The position numbers were made by a program, and so were the translations under genes. The notes under the pieces were generated by a model that was not told the DNA's origin, made no database searches, and saw nothing but the letters and a program-made list of their open reading frames with translations. Shown piece after piece: positions 53,401 through 60,600 of a stretch of DNA of 64,000 bases (position 1 is its first letter; each line of letters begins with the position of its first letter). Origin of the DNA: Desulfobacteraceae bacterium. GTDB lineage: Bacteria > Desulfobacterota > Desulfobacteria > Desulfobacterales > Desulfobacteraceae. Where the stretch lies: contig JAAEMK010000499.1 of assembly GCA_024225635.1 (NCBI GenBank), forward strand, positions 85,829-149,828, read 5' to 3'.

Positions 53401-56144
53401 CGGATCTCGGAATCGACACGGTAAAACAGGTGGAGATCTTCGCAAAGGTCTCCGCCAAGTTCGGACTCAAGGTGCCCGAGGACCTGAAACTCAGGGACCT
53501 CAACACGGCAGCGAAGCTTGCCCAGTACATTGCGGGCAGGCTGGACACCGGCAAGGGAGATGCACTGGCGGCCGCCCCAAAGAACGGCAAATCCGCACCG
53601 GCCGCACCCGTGGAGACCACGGTGAATACCCCGGTGGCTGTCGATCCCCTCTCCCCCGTCAAGCGTATGGTGATGGGGATAAAGGAGACCCCGGTTCCGG
53701 CGCCCAAGGCCAACCCCTTCGGCGGCAAGACCTTTGTGGTCACCCTTGACAGCCACGGCTTTGCCGACAAGGCGATCACGGAGATAAAAGCCAGGAAGGG
53801 AAAGGTGGTCACCATCGGAGCCAAGGGCAAGGCGGACACGGCGGTGGCGGGAAACCTGGGCGATCCCGCAAGTGTGGAAGCCTGCGTGAAGCAGCTGAAA
53901 TCCCGTCACAAAAAGATCAACGGCATCCTCCACTTTGCCCATCTGGACCACTACTTTGCAGACAAGGCAATGGATGACACCGAGGTCAACACCGCCGTTA
54001 CCTCCATGTTTGTCCTTATAAAGGGCCTGTATGACAAGCTCGACAAGCAGGGCTCCCTCATCGCGAGCCTTGGGTTTGACTCGGTTGTCTTTCCCTATGG
54101 TGACGACTGCGGCAGGATTCATCCGAGCTTTGCAGGGCTCTCAGGCCTGTTCAAGACCGTAACCAAGGAGATGGCCGATGCCCGGGTCAAGATGGTTGAT
54201 TTCACGGCCGAGCCTTATGCGGCAGACGTGAAGCAAACCATTGCCGCCTTCATGGACGAGCTCTGCTCGGACTGTGACCGGTGCGAGGCGGGATACCGGG
54301 ACGGAAAGCGGTATGTCCTCACCATGGACCAGCAGGCCCCGGAAACAAAGGAGCCGATGATCCAGAAGGGTTCCACCCTGCTTGTCACCGGCGGCGCAAG
54401 GGGCATCACCTTTGAGATCCTCAAACAGGTGGTCTCGACATATGAGACCGATCTTGTGATCCTGGGCAGCAGCGACATCTTCGGCATGGACGACGCCTTC
54501 CTGGCACCGGACCTCGACCAGGCCGCCATCATGGCCCTGGTCAAGAAAGAGATGCCCAAGGGCCGTCCCCTGGAGATCCGCAAGCGGGTGGACAGGATCG
54601 TGAACATGCGGGAGTCCGCAGCCAACATTGAACTCCTGAGATCCCTGGGAGTCGAGGTGACCTACCATGCCGCCGACGTGACCGATGCAGATGCGGTCAA
54701 AAAAGCGGTGGCAGGTCATGATACCATTGACGGTGTCATCCACGCAGCCGGACTTGAGATGAGCCAGTTCATCCCCAAGAAGGAGCTCAAGGCCTTCGAA
54801 CGGGTCATGGATGTCAAGGTCAAGGGCATGCTCAACCTCCTGTCGGCCATGGAATCCAGGGAGTACGGTTTCTTCTGCACCTTCTCGTCCGTGACGGCAA
54901 GGTTCGGCAACGAAGGCCAGGCAGACTATACCGCAGCCAACGACCTCATCGCCAAGATGACCCTAAGACAGCGCCAGCTCTTCCCCCAGCGGAACTTCAA
55001 GGTCTATGACTGGACCGCATGGTCAGGCGCAGGCATGGCCACCAATCCCACTGTGGTCACGGTGCTCAAGGAGCGGGGCCTGGAATTTCTGCCCCTGGAC
55101 CAGGGCATCGGGTTCTTTATGGCGGATCTTCTGGACAAAAACGAAGCAGAGGTGATTATCTCAGGCCTTGACTACAGCTTTGACCGGGACCATCTTCTCG
55201 GCGAGCCCAACAACCCGGCCTTCCCCTTCCTCGATGACATGGTGTCAAAGGATGACGCACGGATCGAGTTCAAAAGAACCCTGGACCTGAAACGGGACCT
55301 CTTTCTTCTTGACCACGCCATGGAGGATGTGCCGGTGTTCCTCGGCGCCACGGGCATCGAAACCCTGGCCGAGGCGGCAACCGCCCTTTCCGGGGACAAG
55401 GGAGTTCTCACGGAACTCTCCGACTTTTCCATCCCCTACGGTATCAAGATCCTCAAGGGACGGGCAAAGGAACTGGAAGTAACGGGTAACCGCAAGGCTG
55501 ACGGGCTGTTTGACTGCACCATCACCTCCCGGTTTAAAAATCCCAAGGGTGTGGTGATGGGAGATCCCACCCTCCACTACCAGGGAACCCTCAAGTTCCA
55601 GGATACTCCCATGGAGAAGAAGCGTGTGGAACTGCCCGAGTTCAGCCCGGTGAAGGTTGACGGCGACCTCGAGGAGATCGTCTACCACCCGAGAAGGCTT
55701 TTCATGGACGGCCTGTTCAACACCATCACGGACGTCAACTCCTTTGACGAAACCACCCTGGTGACCACGGTCAGGGATGCAAGCCAAAAGGAATTCTTCA
55801 AGGGCGTGACCGAGCCCAACCTCCAGTCGCCCGTAGTACTGGTGGACGCCATGTTCCAGACCGGCGGCCTGTTCGAGTTCTTCACCTCGTCCCAGACAGT
55901 GCTGCCCTATGAGATCAAGACCATGAAGTTCTACCAGGAGACTGAAAAGGACCAGGAATACTACTGCCTGACCACCAAAACCGCCTCTGATAAAGAGACC
56001 AACACCTACCAGCTCCAGCTTACGGACAAGGAGGGCAACCTCTGCGTCGAGGTCATCGACTTCAAGATGGTCAAGCTCAACAAACTTGCCCAGGAGGACA
56101 GGATCGACCACAGGGTCACCTACGGCGTCGCCTCCCCGGCATAA
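44439..56144 (+). CDS. Giant single-chain type I fatty-acid/polyketide synthase (PUFA-synthase-like)
   Basis: 3901 residues, about 420 kDa, cytoplasmic. Domains in order: nitronate-monooxygenase/FabK-like flavin domain ~10-240, with R140 where His is expected in NEAGGR. A second such domain ~332-600, H468 in KEAGGH, is the likely enoyl reductase. KS1 ~695-1155 has C904, H1040 and H1075. KS2 ~1178-1626 has C1381 but F1514 and Y1548 replace both histidines. Acyltransferase ~1671-1957 has S1761 in GHSVGEY. KS3 ~2066-2571 has C2315, H2463 and H2503. Four carrier domains ~2650-3040 have Thr at 2683, 2786, 2887 and 2994 instead of Ser. Degenerate SDR ~3090-3290. Ketoreductase with TGGARG at 3317 and Y3497. 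Dehydratase ~3600-3890 has H3626 and D3803. No thioesterase or phosphopantetheinyl transferase is in the chain. It resembles PfaA, PfaC and PfaD functions in one polypeptide. Product unknown. Confidence 0.92.
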   Translation: MITRLLNSRLPLMVYNPSKVFSLDFFTRAFRAGALPVFDSEFFSNAEILDRVKTLAKADILFGVRLVSPDESLLKGLKALNVPNLDCVVTPLGKGEAPVDLDGFSETKIILEVRDIDMNEAIEAVQPHGLILKGNEAGGRVSSYSAFILMQWYLQNNTLPIVVHGGVGRYTAAGMFSAGASGVVLDSQLWLSKDSPLSDNFKKLLSSVDEGDSLEIVVDNRTRYRVFAKLGTKVAKDLKERAIVLGEEKNAGKTIYGEISKKITSLGDTEATPVQSLFFLGQDAFFAKDFSSVSTDLEEMISTFFSTIGESLTHVDLHDPIRPGTALAREHGTALPLIQGPMANISDNAEFAAQVLEAGALPFMAVGSLPAPLADTMLKSAHEKVKTFGAGLVGIEAFNPAVEKHLAMVKEYKVPFALFAGGIASQAQELEKAGTKTYLHTPSLSMLENAEKNGCTRFILEGKEAGGHIGSLSSLVLWEAAVSRLLNDKEMDLASHSLIFAGGISTTFGSWFISGLSSVLAAKGTKIGIQVGSAYLFSREIVATGSIKEQYQEIISKENDTVVIGSSVGLASRTAPTEFARMMMETEKEMIRNREPLEKRKRSFEKRNIGSLLIGAKGFLPDFKNPGEENYTWFEGEKHKEQGNFLVGDSLAFFNSQISISDIHSTLFEEKETLFRNLGALEIFSSDHNSINDEIAVIGMGCILPGAGSPDQLWESILEKKYAIQEIPDSRMRHDLYFDPDKSAEDKSYTLKAGLVDGYKFDGERFGYTEEKAAKLSRSQQMLLETTYQAVENAGYLGEDNRLRMKDPERTAVIVATCLGNELGNDLQLKYHFPEVVAMLEKTESYAALTDGEKKKIIAQLQKGLEGDNPGYDPIHGMLLNIEASRIARHLGVRGANYIVDAACASSFTAIEAAQGELLAGEVDQVIVGGVNTHLAPESFTGFCKMGALSAKGSYPFDERADGFVLGEGAATFVLKRMKDALRDGDNVLGVIKAIGSSSDGKGKAIAAPKIEGQALALNRCFEKMKSDVKPNDIGFIEAHGTSTIMGDQAELNTLKMVYGDTKAGISSVKSQIGHLLGGAGAAGLAKAILAVKNGILPPNGQFEKLSHNHDLSGTPLYIVEDQRPWETENNATRKAGISAYGFGGINYHMVVEEFRKDYAPVPRTIFTDTNYDFNDDRIVVAGLGVCLPGAKNTQEFWERLETGEKQLSFIPEERFSNDAYAAFDKESIYHIPTVKAGVIEDFKFNNAKYRTPPKTVRSLEPGQLYGLDAADEAIDSSGLGKYLTVGNRTGVILGTIPGERQNKNILRVRKQLVGEIIEQTQGMDKDKAGAVAGELVEAIRARIPENNEDTTPGLLSNIISGRIANHFGLNGANYVVDASCASSVIAIRNGARNLLFKDLDYVLAGGVDANLYPAVLMAFKRLGLLSENECNFFDQRADGYVMGEGAAIHVLTTYKKAKEAGMTIMAELNPIAIKSSAPDHLLAPSETTFVKTINECYRKNNTRKKDIDHLDLFAFSNVLGDMIEKQVVEKCFDHPVYCGNVKPQFGYFKAANPAVALAKLALMNQNRTVLPDFNYSEVNSTMKDHGILKHCNGLTPVPKDRPMKIATNVNGIGGNHCHMIISTLPAALTGERTFNDTAAPAGAVREGFKELTGETTVSYSADGDGKKQRMVALLSGQGSQRPGMMKALYDSDSEIRAIMDQGEEIFVKERGYSLLEIMFGKDKRLNLTENTQPAVFLSSAALFERLSAQGFSPDLFIGHSVGEYTALFCSGMLNFDQAMRLIIKRSELMKIASQKHPGKIMVVFRNEKETATLIRQSFLSDIYITNKNSENQTAVSGDADAIENFCSYLSENHVVYKKLNLSGAFHTPLFNEAAQELRDFLDTITFNETSFGRVISNVTATPYPENRRAVKDLLAKQITNPVEFIRSIESVYAAGKTHFIEIGPSRLLTNLLKNINIAEYKTAVTVDAKKGEVESFGECRDYLKSFNSIFTRKPALPETLEAPATKAVVARDDRQASIVVDDDFAAFKKNNRNLTEKLLHDEYLRRKRNAAIEAVERFDFTTEPIVISGVSVGLPGKAKRVFAADNFDQILAGTNFIEPLDLEDQKRITDKNITRLFKQPDGNARFVEITRTEDVIHLAGQLGYFDLTDEYGIKAEYDVSMSLAVAAGIEALKDAGIPLVMQYKKASTGNKMIPDGFALPREMQDDTGVIITSLFPNSETLINEMEKYLYDRLYLKPYEEFENIYYYLMEKVQDITVKEEITDWFFKIKSRKRNDLGPYKFDRNFLSNHCPLGAAHLAQIIRAKGPNTLVSSACASTTQAMGIAEDWIRVGRCKRVIVVGGENATSAAQNQWVGTGFLALGAATVKKRVSEAAKPFDSERNGTILGSGAVGLIVERESTVKARGMNGQAEILGTHMANSAYHTFNIDVPHMAHEMKRFVNIVEKRHDLRVEDYADKLLFMSHETFTPARGGSADAEVTALKTTFNDHLNKIAISNTKGFTGHTLGAAVEDVVLVKALQKRKAPPIANLKNIPDHFKELNFTNTGAIDSEYGLHLAAGFGSHFAFVFIKRIQENEFENNQAYLGWLKRVSETDTPELKIIDNTLCVVDGQTNGAPKVIEQVETRAEAIAPPPAAAPAPAAAAPSQPAPDALAVIKQIIAEQTGYTTDMLEDDLDLEADLGIDTVKQVEIFAKTAGKFGFSVPEDLKLRDLNTIAKLGAYVAQKAGVTLVGENAPAAATDAVATGTSAASDKAMEDAIKQIIAEQTGYTTDMLEDDLDLEADLGIDTVKQVEIFAKAATHFGLSVPEDLKLRDLNTIAKLGSYFSTTVGSNGTSAAPAAAPAAAPAAPAAPSSGTINTVKEIIAEQTGYTTDMLEDDLDLEADLGIDTVKQVEIFAKAATHFGLSVPEDLKLRDLNTIAKLAEYLDAMAGPDNTPPEGGGDGGDGDGKKPSEEKGTYEPAGPVTTIQEIIAEQTGYTTDMLDADLDLEADLGIDTVKQVEIFAKVSAKFGLKVPEDLKLRDLNTAAKLAQYIAGRLDTGKGDALAAAPKNGKSAPAAPVETTVNTPVAVDPLSPVKRMVMGIKETPVPAPKANPFGGKTFVVTLDSHGFADKAITEIKARKGKVVTIGAKGKADTAVAGNLGDPASVEACVKQLKSRHKKINGILHFAHLDHYFADKAMDDTEVNTAVTSMFVLIKGLYDKLDKQGSLIASLGFDSVVFPYGDDCGRIHPSFAGLSGLFKTVTKEMADARVKMVDFTAEPYAADVKQTIAAFMDELCSDCDRCEAGYRDGKRYVLTMDQQAPETKEPMIQKGSTLLVTGGARGITFEILKQVVSTYETDLVILGSSDIFGMDDAFLAPDLDQAAIMALVKKEMPKGRPLEIRKRVDRIVNMRESAANIELLRSLGVEVTYHAADVTDADAVKKAVAGHDTIDGVIHAAGLEMSQFIPKKELKAFERVMDVKVKGMLNLLSAMESREYGFFCTFSSVTARFGNEGQADYTAANDLIAKMTLRQRQLFPQRNFKVYDWTAWSGAGMATNPTVVTVLKERGLEFLPLDQGIGFFMADLLDKNEAEVIISGLDYSFDRDHLLGEPNNPAFPFLDDMVSKDDARIEFKRTLDLKRDLFLLDHAMEDVPVFLGATGIETLAEAATALSGDKGVLTELSDFSIPYGIKILKGRAKELEVTGNRKADGLFDCTITSRFKNPKGVVMGDPTLHYQGTLKFQDTPMEKKRVELPEFSPVKVDGDLEEIVYHPRRLFMDGLFNTITDVNSFDETTLVTTVRDASQKEFFKGVTEPNLQSPVVLVDAMFQTGGLFEFFTSSQTVLPYEIKTMKFYQETEKDQEYYCLTTKTASDKETNTYQLQLTDKEGNLCVEVIDFKMVKLNKLAQEDRIDHRVTYGVASPA
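52392..53560 (+). repeat. Four tandem carrier-domain repeats inside the synthase
   Basis: Four copies of a ~190-base highly conserved block share the anchor IIAEQTGYTTDML at codons starting 52407, 52716, 53019 and 53340, so the periods are 309, 303 and 321 bases. Blocks are nearly identical in protein and very similar in DNA, while the Ala/Pro- and Gly/Asp-rich linkers differ. This indicates recent duplication or ongoing gene conversion. Each block has LGIDTVKQVEIF with an ACG (Thr) codon at the attachment position. Confidence 0.9.
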
Positions 56145-56183
56145 TTGAATACTTGAGGATGTTTCATTAGCAGGTTCATCCCC

Positions 56184-56210
56184 GGCGGGCATGGGTCCTC
56201 CATGCCCGCC
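56184..56210 (+). terminator. First hairpin after the synthase
   Basis: 11-bp stem GGCGGGCATGG with five-base loop, 40 bases after the stop. No T-run follows it; the next hairpin provides that. Confidence 0.5.
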
Positions 56211-56219
56211 ATTCAATTA

Positions 56220-56256
56220 CGCCCGGAAATAAGAATTTCCGGGCGTACATTTTTTT
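56220..56256 (+). terminator. Rho-independent terminator of the synthase gene
   Basis: 11-bp perfect stem CGCCCGGAAAT with AAGA loop, followed by TACA and seven T. It closes the synthase transcript, making the gene monocistronic. Confidence 0.9.
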
Positions 56257-56279
56257 CCAACATATATTTTTAAAATCTT

Positions 56280-56515
56280 TTAGAAGATCTGACCCTGGTC
56301 TATTATCCGGTCTGTAAATTCAAGTTTTTCAATACCCCGCAAAGTATTTATTCCATCCCTGCCTGATATTGTATCAACGACAGTTATAACAGATTCCGTT
56401 TTAGTGATTGTATAATCCACGTTTTCTCCGGAAAAAACAACGGTATTTACCCCACTGTTCCCTGTAATGTCATTATCATAATTATTAACCTTTACATTGG
56501 AATCTTCACTACCGG
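56280..56515 (-). pseudogene. C-terminal fragment of an RTX/haemolysin-type secreted protein
   Basis: The minus strand reads NVKVNNYDNDITGNSGVNTV, then VVFSGENVDYTITKTE, ITVVDTISGRDGINTLRGIE and KLEFTDRIIDQGQIF before a TAA at 56282-56280. This is the usual C-terminal beta-rich tail of large calcium-binding secreted proteins (GxDTVVFSG...GIEKLQF pattern). The 5' end is lost where the IS21-like sequence begins, and no start codon or signal remains. Probably a gene broken by the insertion. Base composition is AT-rich, like the genes to the right. Confidence 0.65.
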
Positions 56516-56522
56516 TTAATTC

Positions 56523-56705
56523 CGACCGATTCCGTCCACTGATTCCGGGCCATTCCGTCCACCGGGATTACGCTGAGGCATCGGCTTCCCAGGCACTTCC
56601 CTTCTGGATCAAATCCCATGTTCACGCCTTCGAATACTTTCAAGGTGTTACGGAGTTCCTCATCCCCGACAACCTTAAATCGGGTGTCCAGAAAGCGTCC
56701 CCTAA
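56523..56705 (+). mobile_element. Remnant of an IS21-family insertion sequence
   Basis: Two direct repeats ATTCCGTCCAC at 56529 and 56552 (23-base period) sit in a GATTCCGG-rich context, resembling the multiple terminal repeats of IS21-type elements. They are followed from about 56575 by an istA-like fragment: ASQALPFWIKSHVHAFEYFQ, GVTEFLIPDNLKSGVQKA. That matches the region around the third catalytic segment of IstA. The rest of istA and all of istB are absent. It abuts the end of the cohesin-like gene. Confidence 0.7.
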
Positions 56706-57559
56706 TTGATTGTCTGATCTCCCAGGAGGACTTTTCCTGAATAAATTTTCAAATTAAGACGCTTATCATTAAAGATGATTGATTGTGGGGTGGTCGTTGC
56801 CGGCATGACCAGGAGTGTTCCATCTGTGCCTTGAAACGTTACTGTTGCGCCTGATCTGGATATGGCAAACTGTCCCGTTGATGCTTCAATGATAATCGAA
56901 TTGCTTCCGGGGAAATTAAAAAGCTTTGCTAATGCGCCGCTTTGAAGAGTAATCTTATTTTCACCTTGGCTGCCGTAGACATGGGTCACAGAGCCGGACT
57001 GTAGAATACGATTTGTATTGTCGAGTAACGTTAAATAGAAATCAGGGGAGTTGATGTCTGCTTGACTGCCGGACGTTGAATCAATGGTCACACTGCCTTG
57101 TATGGCATTAACTGACACAGATTCACCATAAGAATTTGAACCTGAACCATTATGAACAATATTTATCGTCTGATTTGATACAAGAGACCCTATCGTCAGG
57201 GTTAAATATGCTACCACTCCGTCCTCAATGACGGTGTTGTTGGAAAGTGATATTATTCCAATCCGGCAGGTATCCGTATCATTGAAATCATCAAAAATAG
57301 TTTTTTTTGCATCCTCTCCTGCAGGACCGATATCTATTGTTACATTACTGAAAATATCGTCATCAATGATTATATCAGTTGATAATGCAGATATCCCCAC
57401 ACCTGCCTGATTTGTTAAACTGATTGGCAGTTGCACCGTACCGCCAGGTAAACCCGTCACATCACCTATTTCCAAGCTGGGAGCAGCCATGGCAAGGTTG
57501 AAAAATGTAAATACCAAAGCTAAAGCTAAAGCTAAAGAAAGGTCAATTGTTTTATTCAT
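56702..57559 (-). CDS. Secreted cohesin-domain protein with shared C-terminal module
   Basis: 285 residues. The signal peptide is LSLALALALVFTFFNLAMA. Residues ~26-160 form a cohesin-like beta-sandwich (LEIGDVTGLPGGTVQLPISLTNQAGVGISALSTDIIIDDDIF, GVVAYLTLTI). Residues ~172-285 form a C-terminal module (SVTHVYGSQGENKITL, KLFNFPGSNSIIIE, RSGATVTFQGTDGTLL) that is repeated in the protein encoded at 61065. Cohesins bind dockerins, and the gene just upstream encodes a protease with a dockerin-like end. The stop lies at the edge of the IS remnant. GAGGTGGAG precedes the ATG. Third gene of the extracellular operon. Confidence 0.8.
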   Translation of the reverse strand: MNKTIDLSLALALALVFTFFNLAMAAPSLEIGDVTGLPGGTVQLPISLTNQAGVGISALSTDIIIDDDIFSNVTIDIGPAGEDAKKTIFDDFNDTDTCRIGIISLSNNTVIEDGVVAYLTLTIGSLVSNQTINIVHNGSGSNSYGESVSVNAIQGSVTIDSTSGSQADINSPDFYLTLLDNTNRILQSGSVTHVYGSQGENKITLQSGALAKLFNFPGSNSIIIEASTGQFAISRSGATVTFQGTDGTLLVMPATTTPQSIIFNDKRLNLKIYSGKVLLGDQTIN

Positions 57560-57606
57560 TCTCCACCTCTATTTATGATATTAATATCTTTATCCATTAA
57601 GGCTTC

Positions 57607-60600
57607 TCAGCATTCTTTCAGAAAATTATTCACTACTTCCTGTAATTCATTGATGGTGATCCGACCGTTTCCGTCTTTATCATTACAAGACTGCACGTTA
57701 TTTATTTCTAAAAATTGATTTACGGCCGCCTGTACTTCAGAGATGCTCACACTCCCGTCATTGTTGCAATCACCCAAGCAAACCCCACCAGGGATTGTCA
57801 CCCCCTGCCCAGTCATGGTCACCTTGAATGTGGGAGTATCCGGGTCATTGGACAATATCGACAGCATCGCCTGTTTAAGCCCCGTCGAATCAGGTGTAAA
57901 TTCGACCTGTAACGAACATGATCCATCTGCTGGTAACGTCTGACCCATGCAGCCGCCTTTAAGTGTGAACATCGAAGCATGTTCGCCGGATTTGTTGACG
58001 CCTTCAATCATAAGGTTCGTATCTCCGTTATTTTTTATCCCTACCATCAGGGAACTTTTTGAGTTCTGGTAAACGCTGCCAAAGGATAGAGATGCTACCG
58101 ACACCCCAATGTCGGGAACGGGAGCCGAAAAAGAACCTCTCCTGTAAATCACGCCGAATTCCGCGTTAAAAAGATCCCAATATGAATTTCCTGACGGGGT
58201 ATAACCGTTCCTGGCAAGTCCCTGGCGTGCCATTGAGTAGCCCGTGGACGTCCAGGCATCCGTCTGGCTATAGGCTATGGACGTATCATCTCCATTATAA
58301 CCGGGCACTCCGCAACCGCCGTTCACAGAGCCGATTACGTTTTTCTTCCCGGTTATCAGGCTGGCTGCAACTATGGTTGAGGTGCCTGAATAGGGGGCGT
58401 ACTGATCCCAGGTGATCAGATGATTGGTGGTCTGGCTGATGGATGGAAAACCGATATCGTAATCGCGAACCGGCGCTATCAAGGCGATCGTTTGCTCGGT
58501 TACAAGGTCAATGGCGTAGATGCTCCAAACTCCAATTTGTGAGCCGTCCGCTAACTTCAGGATGTTATATGCATCGTATATGAGATATCTATTGTCGGAC
58601 GTGAAGTCCATGGAATCGGCATGGACTACCGTATTCACGGTCTCTCCTTCGGTTGCGGGCGCGACCAGGTCGAAGATTCTGGACTGCCCTCCCGCCCTTA
58701 AATCGATCACTATAATCTGGTTGGTGGGAGCCCCTGTATAATCAAGCATGACGAATCCGTATAACTGCGCGTCCGGAGACATGGCCACCGAAGAGATCTG
58801 GCCGGCCATTCCCATGCCTGCTTCCTCGCTTTTGCCGTCGGTGTCGATGAAACAGGCATCTTTGTAAGCATCGGTGAAAAAGGCAATGGTACCATCCCCG
58901 GAAACAGAGGGACGGGCTCGACTGACAGGCCCGTAAGAGAGCCATCGGCCATACCCGTCATTGAGATCTGCTTCACGACGGGCAAGATAGTAATTCCCGT
59001 AGGTTGAATTGTAGGAAACATAAATGTAGGAATCGTCACCTGAAACCGCTGGCGCAGGCTCAGGTTCCGGGGTCGGCTGGTTATCAAGTATTTCCACCGC
59101 ATCAAACGCCTCTGCCACTTTTTGGGCTTCCTGGGAATTTTCGCCGTAAAGTTCTTCCGCCGATCGGATGCAGGCAAGACGCATGTCTATGAATTGCGAA
59201 TTGCTCACCAGATGAACGGTTTGTGCGCGGTAGAATATTTTGGCGGCTTTGCTCAGACCTATGGCACCATTCAATCCTTCGGTCAGGAGATAGTAGGCGT
59301 GGGTGATGATAGTCATGTTGATGTGCACTCCACCGTAGTCGGCATCCGTCATCATTTGAAGCAGTGGACTGCCTCGGTGGTAAAATTCGCTCATTTTTGA
59401 GGGATAATAATACCCTCGTCCCGGTATGATCTCCACCGAGGAGGGATTTTTCAAATTCCGACTGTCTTCGCCAAACACGAGTTTGCCGTTGACCCAGTCC
59501 GTTGATCCATTGGTGCGGTTCTCGACCATCTCCCCAAAGATATCTGAAAAAGCTTCATTGATCGCACCGGATTGATCGCTGTACACCAGCTTGCAGGTGC
59601 ACGATGTGATGCCGTGGGTCAATTCATGGGCCACGATGTCCAACGCTGCGGCAAAGGGTTTGGCATCACCGAAGAATATGGCCTTGTAATCATTGTTCCA
59701 GTAGGCATTGTACTCATTGTACTTATAACGGACGTATCCGAGTACGTTACCGCCCTCACCGTCAATCGAATTTCGATTGTGAGCCTGTTGATAGTAGTCA
59801 AAGGTTTCAGAAATGTTATAGGATAGACTGACTCCATCTTTCAGCCATCCTGAATTGGCGCTTGTGGAGCTGATGAAGGAGGCATAGTTTAAATTCTCAT
59901 AGTGGTTCATGTCGTAGACTGTGATTTTTCCGCTATTTTTGTAATACATGGGTTTGCTGGTATCGATAAGGTAATACATATTATTGCCTGCCCAGATGTT
60001 CAGGCTGCGTGTCTGCCACAAGAGATCAACGCCTGAACCCTTGGCTGCATTTGTTTTAACCTGGTTATAGGCTTTAAGGATGTTTCCGTTGAGGGCGTCC
60101 ACGATTACTAACCAGTCTGAACCCGCGTCCACCAGGACCTGAACTTTCCATGCCAGTCTGATTGGATGAGAGTTGTAAGCGTAAATGATCAGTTCACTTT
60201 TAATCTTTTCAGGAGAATCAAAGTCAGGATTGTAATTAATCGCTATTCCTTCCGCATCCCCAGCATTCAAAACAGGATTGAGAACCAACCTGTGGGGCAT
60301 TGCCACGTAGGCACCGTTCATTAAATCAACGTTGCTGTTCGCATCCAGATGCACATTTAATTCCGCTGGCCACACAGGAATTCCATTATACATCTGGGAA
60401 TATCGGATGTGTTTGCGGCCAAGAACGTCTTCCCAATATCGGCTCAGCTTAAGCTGGCGGTCAGGATCCGGAAGGTGCAGGAGCCCGCTTTGTTCCCGGA
60501 GAAATGCCTGTGACGTGAGTTTATCCCGTTCCGAACCTGGAGAATGAATTTCCATGGCCTTGCGCAACTTGCTTGCAGTGCCTGTCGTTACCTTTATCTG

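Noticed and set aside
52392-53560. Carrier repeats as an assembly artefact
   Set aside because: Linkers between copies differ in sequence and length, and each copy has its own substitutions, so the repeats look genuine, although copy number should be checked with long reads.
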